From UBA5336 sp964492485 (GTDB lineage: Bacteria > Pseudomonadota > Alphaproteobacteria > Caulobacterales > Hyphomonadaceae), in assembly GCA_964492485.1 (NCBI GenBank), contig CAZBKM010000017.1, positions 1 through 53,533 on the forward strand: DNA of 53,533 bases, written 5' to 3'. The notes below the pieces were generated by a model. It saw only the letters and a list, made by a program, of their open reading frames with translations, searched no databases and had not been told where the DNA came from. The translations under genes and the position numbers were made by a program. Below are positions 27,401 to 35,738 of this stretch, piece after piece (the first letter of the stretch is position 1; each line of letters begins with the position of its first letter).

Positions 27401-27454
27401 CGCCGAATTGGCCTGGCTGCGTTGGCCGATCAGGGAACTCGCGTCGTCTGCCAT
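24449..27454 (-). CDS. sucA: 2-Oxoglutarate dehydrogenase E1 component
   Basis: This thiamine-diphosphate enzyme decarboxylates 2-oxoglutarate and succinylates the lipoyl group of SucB. It has about 1001 residues. The N-terminal segment (LYGGNATYLEQMQAAYVRDPRSV) is the E2-contact region. The core has GMPHRGRLN, the thiamine-diphosphate region LHGDAAFAGQGVVAE, and NNQIGFTT. The transketolase C-terminal part includes LPHGYEGQGPEHSSAR. The start MADDASSL follows AGGACGGA; an in-frame ATG 16 codons earlier is less likely. It lies between sucD (129-base gap) and sucB, in the usual sucCDAB order. Confidence 0.97.
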   Translation of the reverse strand: MADDASSLIGQRSQANSALLDTLFLYGGNATYLEQMQAAYVRDPRSVPESWRSFFEEVGDPGDAARDNAEGASWRRRDWPRASEEDIAVFDGNWPSVEPKIAGKLQERAPQASADEIAQAVKDSIRALMMIRAYRIRGHLMANLDPLGLEERGDLNELEPETYGFGEADLDRPIFIDHVLGLEYATVREMLDILCRTYCSTLGIQFMHIADPDEKSWLQERIEGPDKGVAFTPEGKRAILSKLIEAETFERFLHKRFPGTKRFGLDGAEAAVPALEQIIKRGGALGVQEIVVGMPHRGRLNMLAAVMGKPYEKIFHEFQGGSTLGAEEFGSGDVKYHLGASSDRVFDGNHVHLTMNANPSHLEAVNPVVLGRARSKQAMRHRESGVLDRSVVMPLLLHGDAAFAGQGVVAECFALSGLMGYRTGGTVHFIINNQIGFTTSPMYSRSSPYPSDVALMVQAPIFHVNGDDPEAVTYAAKVATEYRQKFGKDVVIDLFCYRRFGHNEGDEPMFTQPQMYNRIKDHPSTRDIYARRLVEEGLVEADAVDAEVKAFEAFLDNAFEQGKTLKTQKADWLDGEWKGFRLPDDDDRRGVTGVSRERLQRLGETITTVPEGITPHKTLARVIEGRRKTIQSGENIDWATAEHLAFATLLDEGFPVRLSGQDSGRGTFSQRHSHIVDQATGERYTPLNHLGDKQAPYEVIDSLLSEEAVLGFEYGYSLADPKTLVLWEAQFGDFANGAQVFFDQFISSAERKWLRMSGLVCLLPHGYEGQGPEHSSARLERFLQMCAEDNMQVVNLTTPANYFHALRRQIHRDFRKPLIVMTPKSLLRHKLAVSTLEEMGPNDSFHRVLWDDAETPGRQGKVKLASDDKIRRVVMCSGKVYYDLFEAREERGLNDIYLLRVEQFYPVPRKSIIAELKRFRSAELVWCQEEPRNMGGWTFIRDEIEWCAGQAGCRSPRPKYAGRVPSAATATGLLSKHNEEREALINAALGEKDVQDTVVTA

Positions 27455-27583
27455 GTCTGTCCGTCCTGAAGGCCCCAGTCGGCTGCGGGGCCCATCCATC
27501 ATAAGGGTGCGCCCGCCGGGCGGAAGCGCGGCGGGCCGATCCGGTGACCGTTCCCGGTCCCTGGTCGCATATTTAGGACCAAA

Positions 27584-28486
27584 CTAGCCCTTGAGAACCT
27601 CTACCATGGTCTTGCCGAGTCGGGCAGGGCTTGGGCTCACTTTGATCCCGGCTGCCTCCATGGCGGCAATCTTGTCGTCTGCGCCGCCCTTTCCGCCGGC
27701 AACGATCGCCCCTGCATGACCCATCGTGCGCCCGGGCGGGGCCGTGCGCCCGGCGATGAAGCCGACCATCGGCTTCTTGCGGCCCTTCTTCGCCTCATCG
27801 GCGAGGAACTGGGCGGCTTCCTCCTCGGCGCTGCCCCCGATCTCGCCGATCATGATGATCGACTCGGTGGCGTCATCGGCCAGGAACATTTCCAGGATGT
27901 CGATGAACTCCGTGCCCTTGACCGGGTCGCCGCCGATGCCCACCGCGGTCGACTGACCCAGCCCTTCCATCGTCGTCTGGAACACGGCCTCATAGGTCAG
28001 CGTGCCGGAGCGCGAGACGACCCCGACACTGCCCTTCTTGAAGATCTTGCCCGGCATGATTCCGATCTTGCACTCTTCCGGCGTCAGCAGGCCGGGGCAG
28101 TTCGGTCCGATCAGACGCGACCCCGACCGCTCCAGCTTCGCCTTGACGCGAACCATGTCCATCACGGGCACGCCTTCCGTGATGCAGACGATGAGCGGAA
28201 TCTCCGCATCGATCGCCTCCTCGATGGCGGCCGCCGCACCGGCTGGCGGCACATAGATCACGGACGCCGTCGCGCCGGTCTTTTCCTTGCCCTCCGCCAC
28301 GGTGGAAAAGATGGGCAGCGTCTGGCCATTGTCCGCGGTCCAGGTCTCGCCGCCTTTCTTGGGATGAATCCCGCCAACCATCTGGGTCCCGAAATAGTCG
28401 AGCGCCTGGTTGGTATGGAACGAACCGGTGTTGCCGGTCATCCCCTGAGTCAGCACCTTCGTCGTCTTGTCGATCAGAATGGACAT
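27584..28486 (-). CDS. sucD: Succinyl-CoA synthetase alpha subunit
   Basis: It binds CoA and carries the phosphohistidine for ATP- or GTP-forming cleavage of succinyl-CoA with SucC. The 300 residues are the normal length. The N-terminal CoA-binding Rossmann region (TKVLTQGMTGNTGSFHT) is followed by VPPAGAAAAI, GPNCPGLLTP and SRSGTLTYE. The active-site His, about residue 257, lies in GRTMGHAGA. A strong ribosome site (AGGAGGGG) precedes the ATG. The gene is 127 bases after sucC. A GC-rich tandem CGGGG run lies in that gap. Confidence 0.98.
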   Translation of the reverse strand: MSILIDKTTKVLTQGMTGNTGSFHTNQALDYFGTQMVGGIHPKKGGETWTADNGQTLPIFSTVAEGKEKTGATASVIYVPPAGAAAAIEEAIDAEIPLIVCITEGVPVMDMVRVKAKLERSGSRLIGPNCPGLLTPEECKIGIMPGKIFKKGSVGVVSRSGTLTYEAVFQTTMEGLGQSTAVGIGGDPVKGTEFIDILEMFLADDATESIIMIGEIGGSAEEEAAQFLADEAKKGRKKPMVGFIAGRTAPPGRTMGHAGAIVAGGKGGADDKIAAMEAAGIKVSPSPARLGKTMVEVLKG

Positions 28487-28613
28487 GGGTGGTAGCCCCT
28501 CCTAGGGCGGTATCTTGGATCAGGTTTGAAACGCCGTCTGGCAAGCAACGATCACGCGGCTTCGGGGCGGGGCGGGGCGGTCCGGCATGGCCATTCCCAC
28601 CCCGTCCGCCGGC

Positions 28614-29807
28614 TCAGGCGCGAATGGCGGACACAATCTTCTGCGCGGCGTCGTCGAGGTCATCGGCCGGGATCACGTTCAGCCCGCTCTCGGCGATGAT
28701 GCGCTTGCCGGCGTCCACGTTCGTGCCCTCCAGGCGAACGACCAGCGGCACCTGCAGATTGGTCTCCTTGACCGCCGCCAGGACGCCCTCGGCAATCACG
28801 TCGCACTTCATGATCCCGCCGAAAATGTTGACAAGGATCCCCTTCACGTTCGGATCCTTCATAATGATCTTGAAGGCGGCCGAAACCTTCTCCTTGCTGG
28901 CGCCACCGCCGACGTCGCAGAAATTCGCCGGCTCCTCGCCGTAGAGCTTGATGATGTCCATGGTCGCCATGGCCAGACCGGCACCGTTCACCATGCAGCC
29001 GATCGTGCCGTCCAGGGCGATGTAGGCGAGGTCCCAGGCCGAAGCCTCGATCTCCTTTTCGTCCTCCTCCGACTTGTCCCGCAATTCCTGGATGTCGGGA
29101 TGCCGGAAAAGGGCATTGCCGTCGAAGGACACCTTGGCGTCCAGCACCCGAAGGTGCCCGTCGGACATGACGATCAGCGGGTTGATCTCCAGCAGCATCA
29201 TGTCCTTCTCGGTGTAGGCCCTGTAGAGATTCGGGAACAGCTTCATCCCGTCCTCACGGGCCACCCCCGAAAGCGCCAGCGCGTCGCACACCTTCGCCGC
29301 GTCGGCTTCGGTCATGCCGGTCAGCGGCTCGATGTGGATGGTGTGGATCTTTTCCGGCGTGTCGTGGGCCACCTGCTCGATGTCCATGCCGCCCTCGGTC
29401 GAGGCCACGAAGGCGACCTTTCCGGTCGCGCGGTCCACCAGAACCGACAGGTACAGCTCGCTTTCGATGTCGGCGCCATCCTCGATGTAGAGCCGGTTGA
29501 CCTGCTTGCCCTCGGGTCCGGTCTGCGCGGTCACGAGCGTCTTGCCCAGCATCTGGCGCACATTCGCCTCGACGTCCTCGACGGACTTCGCAAGGCGCAC
29601 CCCGCCCTTCTCGCCCGCATCGGCCTCCTTGAACCGGCCCTTTCCGCGTCCGCCCGCATGGATCTGCGACTTCACCACCCAGAGCGGTCCGGGCAGTCGC
29701 GCGGCGACCTCGGCGGCCTCTTCGGGCTTGAACACGGGGTATCCGTCAGCCACGGGGGCGCCATAGGATTTCAGGACCGCTTTTGCCTGGTATTCGTGAA
29801 TGTTCAT
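28614..29807 (-). CDS. sucC: Succinyl-CoA synthetase beta subunit
   Basis: This is the ATP-grasp subunit that binds nucleotide and succinate. Its 397 residues start MNIHEYQAKAVL after a GAAGGGA ribosome site. Nucleotide-binding ATP-grasp segments (PLWVVKSQIHAGGRGKG and LEINPLIV) lie in the N-terminal half. The C-terminal flavodoxin-like domain (FCDVGGGASKEK, GILVNIFGGIMKCD, VVRLEGTN) contacts SucD. It heads the sucC-sucD-sucA-sucB group. An ATG 15 codons upstream is rejected because the family starts at MNIHEYQ. Confidence 0.98.
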   Translation of the reverse strand: MNIHEYQAKAVLKSYGAPVADGYPVFKPEEAAEVAARLPGPLWVVKSQIHAGGRGKGRFKEADAGEKGGVRLAKSVEDVEANVRQMLGKTLVTAQTGPEGKQVNRLYIEDGADIESELYLSVLVDRATGKVAFVASTEGGMDIEQVAHDTPEKIHTIHIEPLTGMTEADAAKVCDALALSGVAREDGMKLFPNLYRAYTEKDMMLLEINPLIVMSDGHLRVLDAKVSFDGNALFRHPDIQELRDKSEEDEKEIEASAWDLAYIALDGTIGCMVNGAGLAMATMDIIKLYGEEPANFCDVGGGASKEKVSAAFKIIMKDPNVKGILVNIFGGIMKCDVIAEGVLAAVKETNLQVPLVVRLEGTNVDAGKRIIAESGLNVIPADDLDDAAQKIVSAIRA

Positions 29808-29908
29808 GGGAGATCCCTTCCGAGTGCGCGCACGCAGGGCTTGAGCCTGCAAGAGGTACGGGCTCGCTTATAGCAATGCGGACTTGCCGCGCAACAGAGG
29901 CCAAAGGC

Positions 29909-31255
29909 TTACGCCGCGTGTCCTTTGTCGGGGGGCTGGCGCGTGCCCTCGGGCTCGGGAAACGCGCTGTCCCCGGTGTCACCGGGCCCGGCGGCATCGG
30001 AGTCGAGATCTGCGGTGGCGCGTGGATCGATGGCGCCTCCGGACACCGAGGTCGGCTGGGCGATCTTCCAGCGCTCCGAGAGGCTACCGGTGGGCGCCGC
30101 ACGCACCCGCACCCGCGCCAGCATCGCTGCGACAAGCACGCCGGAGAGGCCGGCCGCGACCAGGAACAGGCCGCCGGGGCCGAACCCGATGCGCATCCCT
30201 GTACCCGACAGCAGCGGTCCCATCACCGAGCCCAACGCGAACACGAACAGGAGGCCTGACATCACTCGTGCGATCTCGCGCGGCTCTGATCGGTCCACGG
30301 CATGGGCGACGCTGACACCGTAGACCGACAGCGCCCCCAGCCCCCAGGCCGTCAGCAATGACAGGTCGGCCCAGGTCGGCAACTGGGGAAAGAACAGGCC
30401 GAGCACGAGCGCTGCCCCGCAGGACAACGCCGCCATCGACGCGATGATCTTGCGCCTGTCGATCCGGTCCGAGAGGCGCCCGATGGGCCATTGCCCGATC
30501 AGGCCGCCGAACTGTGCCGCCGCCATCGCCAGTGCAGCCAGGCCCGTTGGGGCAACCAACGGCGCATCGGACGGCATGTATTGCGCGAAGACCGGCAGCA
30601 ACGCCAGCGTGCCCGTATTGATCATGCCGGCGAAGAAAACGCCGATAACGCCGGCCGGAGCCACCGCGAACAGGCGCCACGGCGGCAGCGGCGCAGCCTT
30701 CGGCGGTCCGGGCTGGACACGATCCGTCAGACAGATCGGGACGAGAGACAGGGACAGGAAAACGCCGCACCAGAGATAGGACCGGCTATCGAGAGCCGAC
30801 ACGCCGGCCGCCAGGAACGGCCCGATCATCAGGGCCGCTTTCGCCACCACATGGTAGACCCCGGTCACGCCGCCCCGGTGGCGGGGCGTCAGGGAGACCG
30901 ACAGCCAGCTCTCGACACTGGCGAACATCCAGGCGAAGGCGGCCCCCTGGACCACCCTGAACACGGTCCAGAACACCGGATCGGGGTAGAGATCCATGGC
31001 CAGGGCACAGGCCGCGGTCATGGCCGCGGCCGCCGAGTAGACGCGAATGTTGCCGAACGCGTGGAGTGCAAATGGAGCCGACGCCGCTCCGGCCATGAAG
31101 CCGGCGGCATGGCAGGCAGCGATCAGTCCGATGACCGGCGCACGCACACCGAGTGCCTCGAGCCCGAGGGGTGTCACCACGCCGAGAATACCGCCGGCGA
31201 CCTGCAACAGGCCGACAGCGGCGATCAGCGTCCATACGCGGCGAAACTCCAGCAT
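29909..31255 (-). CDS. MFS transporter
   Basis: This 12-segment major facilitator protein of 448 residues sits in the inner membrane. The first segment starts at once (VWTLIAAVGLLQVAGGILGVV). A typical inter-domain motif (PIGRLSDRIDRRKII) lies in the second half, and hydrophobic segments alternate throughout. The architecture resembles YcaD/YbjJ-like drug or small-molecule exporters. The C-terminal 40 residues are hydrophilic and disordered. There is no obvious ribosome site before the ATG. It lies upstream of sucC on the same strand, with a 101-base gap. The substrate is unknown. Confidence 0.87.
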   Translation of the reverse strand: MLEFRRVWTLIAAVGLLQVAGGILGVVTPLGLEALGVRAPVIGLIAACHAAGFMAGAASAPFALHAFGNIRVYSAAAAMTAACALAMDLYPDPVFWTVFRVVQGAAFAWMFASVESWLSVSLTPRHRGGVTGVYHVVAKAALMIGPFLAAGVSALDSRSYLWCGVFLSLSLVPICLTDRVQPGPPKAAPLPPWRLFAVAPAGVIGVFFAGMINTGTLALLPVFAQYMPSDAPLVAPTGLAALAMAAAQFGGLIGQWPIGRLSDRIDRRKIIASMAALSCGAALVLGLFFPQLPTWADLSLLTAWGLGALSVYGVSVAHAVDRSEPREIARVMSGLLFVFALGSVMGPLLSGTGMRIGFGPGGLFLVAAGLSGVLVAAMLARVRVRAAPTGSLSERWKIAQPTSVSGGAIDPRATADLDSDAAGPGDTGDSAFPEPEGTRQPPDKGHAA

Positions 31256-31335
31256 CGGGGAGAGGGTCCAGACAGATCCGGGAAACCTCTCCTTTCAACG
31301 CCCACACGCCGGCCTTGTCGAGCCCCGACGCAGGA

Positions 31336-32508
31336 TCAATCGCTCTCCGGAAGCGCAAAACGCGTTTCGCGCACCGTCGTGCCGTCACTGGCATGCAGGG
31401 TCAGTGCGACCTCGCGCGATGCCCAGTCGATGGAAATGGCGCCGAAATTCTCCTTCGCATAGCCCGCGCCGATCTGAGCGGTGTCGCGTTCCTCGGTCTC
31501 CTCACGGAACGACAGGTTCAGCGACGAGGCGGTGATCTCGTGGACGGGATAGGGCAACACGCCCTCCTTCCGGTACAGGAACGCCGCGTGGCGGTCGCCG
31601 GAGACGAAAACCACGCCCTCCGCTCCGGTCGTCTCGATCAGCCCATAGAGCCGGTCGCGCTCAACGGGCAGGTTGTTCCAGTGCTCGTAACCGTGACCAT
31701 CGGTGGTCACGACCTGGATCGAGGACACGATGAGGCGCAGGTCTGCGGGCACCTCGAGCTGGTTCTGAAGCCAGGTCCACTGGTCGGAACCCAGCATGTC
31801 CTGGTGGGTGTCGGCAGGGGCGGGAATGTAGCGCTCGCGACCCGGTTCACCCGGCGTCGGGCTGGCGGTCAGCGGGCTTCGGAAGAAGCGCGTGTCGAGC
31901 ATGATCACCTGCACGCGCCGGCCTTGCGGGCCGAAAATGCGGGCATGGTAGGTGCCGGGCCACTGGCCGACATCCTCATCCTCAAGGCCCCAGAACACTT
32001 CGTGGACCCGCTCCACCAGGCCCTTGAAGGGGAATTCACGGCCCGCATCGTTGGCGCCGTAATCATGGTCATCCCAGGCGGTCATCATCGGATGAGCGGA
32101 CCGCACGGCCTGAAATTCCGGGCGTCGGGCCAGATCGGAAAACGACTCCCGCAATTCTGTCAGGTCGGCCTGATTGTTCGCATAGTCGCGCCCGTCACGG
32201 TCGCCATAGACATTGTCGCCGATCATCAGGAAGAGATCGGCCTCCTCCCGCGCCACCTGGGCCAGGGTCGGGCTGGCGATTTCCTCGTCATTGCAGGAGC
32301 CGACCAGGATCCGCGTGAGGGCCATGTCCTCGCCGGGGAGCGGCCGGCCTTCGGGAGCACGCGGCAGGGCGTCGTCTGGAATCGTGTCGTAATAGGCGTT
32401 CAGGGCCGCCTGCGCGGACTGTGGCGGCGCCTGAAGTGTCTGGCAGGCAGACAGTAACGCCAGGCCTGTGACCGGTATAAGGATCGCCCGCGACAGTGTT
32501 CCGCCCAT
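31336..32508 (-). CDS. PhoD-like alkaline phosphatase D family lipoprotein
   Basis: This 390-residue exported metallophosphatase-like protein has lipobox LLSAC (C22), so it is probably membrane-anchored. The PhoD-like metal-binding motifs are present: GSCNDE, IGDNVYGDRDG, AWDDHDYGAND, VIMLDTRFF and the late VSGDRHAAF. PhoD enzymes cleave phosphodiesters and monoesters outside the cytoplasm with Ca/Fe. It is one of two lipoproteins in the window with ester-hydrolase folds, the other being the alkylsulfatase. The substrate is uncertain. The stop is 80 bases beyond the start of the MFS gene. Confidence 0.89.
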   Translation of the reverse strand: MGGTLSRAILIPVTGLALLSACQTLQAPPQSAQAALNAYYDTIPDDALPRAPEGRPLPGEDMALTRILVGSCNDEEIASPTLAQVAREEADLFLMIGDNVYGDRDGRDYANNQADLTELRESFSDLARRPEFQAVRSAHPMMTAWDDHDYGANDAGREFPFKGLVERVHEVFWGLEDEDVGQWPGTYHARIFGPQGRRVQVIMLDTRFFRSPLTASPTPGEPGRERYIPAPADTHQDMLGSDQWTWLQNQLEVPADLRLIVSSIQVVTTDGHGYEHWNNLPVERDRLYGLIETTGAEGVVFVSGDRHAAFLYRKEGVLPYPVHEITASSLNLSFREETEERDTAQIGAGYAKENFGAISIDWASREVALTLHASDGTTVRETRFALPESD

Positions 32509-32572
32509 GGGATCGCCCCTCCTCTTGAGATGTCCTGAGGACTTTCCCTAGCAGTTCGACGCGACCGATTTG

Positions 32573-33886
32573 TTACGTCTGCGCCGCGCCTGGCACGGGG
32601 TCGATCGCCTGGTCCGGGTCGAGATTGCCAAGCATGTGGTTCACAAAGGCGACGTGATTGCGCAGACGGTACACGTCATCGGTGTAGGACAGGGGCACAT
32701 TCAGCTTGCCGATCTCTTCCTGCAGCCGGCGCAGGCCATGGCGCACCGCATCAAGCTCCGCCTGAGACCGGGCCGCACGGCCCCGCGCCTCCAGGTCGCG
32801 AAGGTCCCGGTACCAGACGTAGATCTTGCGCCGGACCTGCCAGCGATAGACCGGCGGTGCCGCACGCACCAGCGGCACCAGCAAGGTCAGGAGTGGAATG
32901 GCCAGCACCCAGGCCCGCTCCAGGAAATTGGCGACACTGAACGGGAAGTACTGGCGAAGAAAACTCGGACCCCGCCGATAGTACCGCTCGGCTTCGGATG
33001 ACAGGGGCAAGTCATTGGCGCGACCGTCCGGAAACGTGCCGGCCTGCGCGAAGGCGGACTGGGACGCGTGGATCGCGGCGGCCGCCTCCAGCAGGATCGA
33101 CTGGATCGCGGGGTGCAGGTCCTCGTTCACCGCCATCTGGGCAACGGGGGCGATCATGGGAATATCCGCCGGCGGCAGGTCGCGTCCGATGTCGACCACG
33201 CCGCGCAGCAGCGTCGCCTCGGCGAGTGCCGGCTGCCTGCGCGACAGGGCCGGCGCGCGCGTGAAGGGCAGAAGCCTCGCCTCCGGCGCCTGCAGCAGGG
33301 ACTGGACATAGGGAGCGGAAATGCCGGCCGTGAAGACCGCTGCGTCCAGCTCGCCCGCCAGCAGGGCTGCCGCGGCCTCGGCGCCCGACCGATCCTGCCG
33401 CGACGCTTCGGGCCAGTCGCCACCGAATTCCGATTGTATCCTTTCGGCGAGGGCACGGGTGCCCGACCCTGGACGACCGATGGACATGCGGGCAGTTCGC
33501 AGGTCACCAAAGCTCCGGGCGGGGTCGTCCTTGCGCACGAACACCCAGAAGGGCTCGTAGAACAGGCCGCCCAGACTGCGCAGATCCGCCCCGTCGTCGC
33601 CGCTCGCCAGTCCGCCCTGAAGCAGCGCGGCATCCACCTCGCCGGCACGTAGCAGGGCAAGATTCTCGATCGATCCGTTGGTGGTGACGACCTCGACCGC
33701 CACGCCGTGCTCGGCCAGCCGGTCGCGGTAGCGCTCCGCATAAGTGGCATAGGCACCGCCCGGGCTTCCGGCCGCAAGACGGATGCGATCGGGCGGCGCG
33801 GGCTCGACGAAACGCAGGGCGATGAGGACGCCCGCGACAGCCAGGAGGATCAGCGGCCAGTAAACCCTCAGGAAATCGCGCATCAT
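32573..33886 (-). CDS. TAXI-type solute-binding protein with extra C-terminal membrane/cytoplasmic region
   Basis: This 437-residue protein starts with a membrane segment (VYWPLILLAVAGVLIAL). A TAXI-family (TRAP transporter-associated) periplasmic binding domain follows, with RLAAGSPGGAYATYAERY, the VEVVTTNGSIENLALL segment and DAALLQGG. Near residues 325-345 there is a second membrane segment (AWVLAIPLLTLLVPLV) and a charged cytoplasmic tail rich in Arg/Glu (YVWYRDLRDLEARGRAARSQ). No TRAP permease gene is nearby. The membrane-spanning tail suggests a sensor or signalling role more than transport, but that is inference. Confidence 0.82.
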   Translation of the reverse strand: MMRDFLRVYWPLILLAVAGVLIALRFVEPAPPDRIRLAAGSPGGAYATYAERYRDRLAEHGVAVEVVTTNGSIENLALLRAGEVDAALLQGGLASGDDGADLRSLGGLFYEPFWVFVRKDDPARSFGDLRTARMSIGRPGSGTRALAERIQSEFGGDWPEASRQDRSGAEAAAALLAGELDAAVFTAGISAPYVQSLLQAPEARLLPFTRAPALSRRQPALAEATLLRGVVDIGRDLPPADIPMIAPVAQMAVNEDLHPAIQSILLEAAAAIHASQSAFAQAGTFPDGRANDLPLSSEAERYYRRGPSFLRQYFPFSVANFLERAWVLAIPLLTLLVPLVRAAPPVYRWQVRRKIYVWYRDLRDLEARGRAARSQAELDAVRHGLRRLQEEIGKLNVPLSYTDDVYRLRNHVAFVNHMLGNLDPDQAIDPVPGAAQT

Positions 33887-34022
33887 GACAGCCTCCCACC
33901 CGGCCCACCGCTAGCCCGACCGCCACGAGCGCGCAAGCGCAGCCGCCAGTCACCATCACGCGCGGCCCCTCAACCGGCGCCAGTCCCGGGGCGTGGCTTG
34001 CCCGGGATCTGTCCTCAGGCGC

Positions 34023-34487
34023 TCACGCCTTGTGATAGGGCGTGCCGGCAAGAAGCGAGGCGGCGCGATAGATCTGCTCGGCCAACATCACGCGAACCAG
34101 GCGGTGGGGCCAGGTCTGGGTCCCGAAGGCAAGCGCGCGCTGCGCGACCGCCCGGGCCGCCGCCCCATGGCCCGCTGCGCCGCCGATCAGGAAGCAGAGG
34201 TCGCCCGTACCTGCATCTCGCAGACCTCCGATCCAGTCGGCGAAGGCTGGCGACGTCAACGCGTCGCCACGCTCGTCCAGCAGCGCACAGGTGGCGCCGC
34301 GCGGGAGTTTGGCGACCAGACGGTCTGCTTCCGCGCCGGCATCCCCGCCTGACGCAACGGCGACCTGACGAATGTCACGAAGTCCGACACCGCGCCCCGT
34401 GGCCCTGGCGCGACGGAGGTAATCGTCCACCAGATCGTCGAGCGCCGGCGCCTTTGCGGTGCCGACGGCCATGAGATGGATCCGCAT
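34023..34487 (-). CDS. rlmH: 23S rRNA (pseudouridine1915-N3)-methyltransferase
   Basis: This SPOUT-class methyltransferase modifies pseudouridine 1915 in helix 69 of assembled ribosomes. The 154 residues match E. coli RlmH (155). The start MRIHLMAVGTAK fits the family. SAM-binding trefoil-knot motifs FLIGGAAGHG and the C-terminal QIYRAASLLAGTPYHK are intact. An in-frame ATG 18 codons upstream lies in the repeat element and is rejected. It is the last gene of proA-nadD-rsfS-rlmH; the repeat separates it from rsfS. Confidence 0.97.
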   Translation of the reverse strand: MRIHLMAVGTAKAPALDDLVDDYLRRARATGRGVGLRDIRQVAVASGGDAGAEADRLVAKLPRGATCALLDERGDALTSPAFADWIGGLRDAGTGDLCFLIGGAAGHGAAARAVAQRALAFGTQTWPHRLVRVMLAEQIYRAASLLAGTPYHKA

Positions 34488-34504
34488 GGATCGAAGGCCG
34501 TGCC

Positions 34505-34609
34505 TAAAGCATTTTCGAGCGAAGCGGGTACCGCTTCGCATTAAGAAAATGCTCTAAAACAAGAACAAAGCGCATCTTCACTAACTCCGATTGACTTGGA
34601 GATGCGCTA
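34505..34609. repeat. Dispersed palindromic intergenic repeat, copy B
   Basis: This is the better preserved copy of the element at 1-97, inverted. Nested hairpin arms are AGCATTTTC (34508-34516) with GAAAATGCT (34545-34553), enclosing GCGAAGCGG (34519-34527) and CCGCTTCGC (34531-34539), a perfect 9-bp inner stem with a 3-base loop. It fills the whole rsfS-rlmH gap, and its right end includes the rsfS stop codon. Inside the operon mRNA it would fold as a long stem that could affect rlmH expression. Confidence 0.85.
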
Positions 34610-34924
34610 GGCGGACGGCGCTGCGGAGACCGGCTCGTCGCCCCAGATCCGCTCGAGATTGTAGAACGCGCGGACTTCAGGCCGGAACAGGTGAACGATA
34701 AGGTCGCCGGTATCGATCAGCACCCAATCGGCATTCGGCAGGCCTTCCACGCGCGCCCGTTTTCCACCGAGCTCCTTGATCCGGCGCAGGACATGATCGG
34801 CCAGTGCCGCCACATGGCGCGCGGAGCGGCCACTGGCTATAATCATCTGATCGGCTAGTGTCGTGCGGCCTTCAAGGTCGTAGACGATGAGATCCTCTGC
34901 CTTGTCATCCTCCAGCGAGATCAT
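34607..34924 (-). CDS. rsfS: Ribosome silencing factor (start uncertain)
   Basis: RsfS binds ribosomal protein uL14 and blocks subunit joining, lowering translation in starvation. From the first ATG the protein has 105 residues, with core IIASGRSARHVAALADHV, EGLPNADWVLIDTGDLIVHLF and YNLERIW. The family's first helix is encoded upstream in frame (PEKIVEAV then MISLEDDKAED), so the true start is probably earlier. No ATG, GTG or TTG exists between the ATG and the upstream in-frame stop. A CTG at 35002 with AAGGA nine bases before it is the best candidate. The gene is downstream of nadD. Confidence 0.93.
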   Translation of the reverse strand: MISLEDDKAEDLIVYDLEGRTTLADQMIIASGRSARHVAALADHVLRRIKELGGKRARVEGLPNADWVLIDTGDLIVHLFRPEVRAFYNLERIWGDEPVSAAPSA

Positions 34925-35058
34925 GACGGCTTCGACGATCTTCTCCGGCGTGGGGGCCGGGGCGGGCTCAGCAGCGGTCAGCGGCTCAACTCGTGCAGTC
35001 AGGGGTCTGGTTCCTTATAGATTGCCAACGGCACGAGACTAGCATGCCCGGCAAGGGG

Positions 35059-35730
35059 TCACAAAGTGGAATTGCGTGACTGTGGCGTGACGTCCGGCCC
35101 GGCCGCGGATGCCATGGGGCGGAACGGATTTCTGGCCCGGGCGCGCCGGCGCAGCGCCGTCGAAGACGCGGGATGCCAGGGCGCGTTGAGGAACACCCAG
35201 GCCGGGGGGGCCATCCTCGCCAGGCCGCGCGCGCCGTCGACGGCCAGCCGATCGTCTGCGAATCGCCGGGCGAACTTGCCGAGACGCGCGGCAGGCCCCG
35301 CTTCGGGCCGGGCGACCGCCGCGATCGGGAGGGTCCGTGCAATCTCGTCCCAGCCACCCCAGCGCGGAAAGCTCTCCAGATTGTCGGCACCCATGATCCA
35401 GACGAAGGCCGTGGATGGGCAACGCCTACGGAGACCTCTGACCAGGTCGCGCGTGTAGCGGACATCGAGTTGGGCTTCCAGATCGGTGACCCGCATCCGG
35501 GGATGCCTGGCCATGCGGCAGGCCGAGGCGAGCCGTCCGGCATAGACGCCATGGGTTTCCTTCAAGGGGTTGCCGCGCGCCACGATCCACCAGACCCAGT
35601 CCAGGTCGAGGCGCTTCAGCGCCGTTTCGGCGACATGGCGATGACCGTCATGGGCCGGGTTGAAGGATCCGCCGAACAGGCCGATCCGCAGGCCCGCGGC
35701 GGGTCCGGGCAGGCGCAGGGGACCGGCCAT
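35059..35730 (-). CDS. nadD: Nicotinate-nucleotide adenylyltransferase
   Basis: It adenylates nicotinate mononucleotide to deamido-NAD in NAD synthesis. The 223 residues have the nucleotidyltransferase signature GGSFNPAHDGH (20-30) with the HxGH-type pair at H27 and H30. WWIVARGNPLK, IMGADNLESFPRW and the C-terminal SSTALRRR (the usual SSTxIR) follow. The start at 35730 is eight bases after the proA stop. The reading frame is open far upstream through proA, but that extension is antisense-like noise and not part of the protein. Confidence 0.95.
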   Translation of the reverse strand: MAGPLRLPGPAAGLRIGLFGGSFNPAHDGHRHVAETALKRLDLDWVWWIVARGNPLKETHGVYAGRLASACRMARHPRMRVTDLEAQLDVRYTRDLVRGLRRRCPSTAFVWIMGADNLESFPRWGGWDEIARTLPIAAVARPEAGPAARLGKFARRFADDRLAVDGARGLARMAPPAWVFLNAPWHPASSTALRRRARARNPFRPMASAAGPDVTPQSRNSTL

Positions 35731-35738
35731 GGACAGGG

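Noticed and set aside
24968..27469. Long plus-strand frame opposite sucA
   Set aside because: It is antisense to a highly conserved gene and has no domain or ribosome site.
28564..28580. CGGGG tandem between sucC and sucD as a G-quadruplex
   Set aside because: Only three G-runs of three or more plus a GG are present, and GC-rich runs are expected at this base composition.
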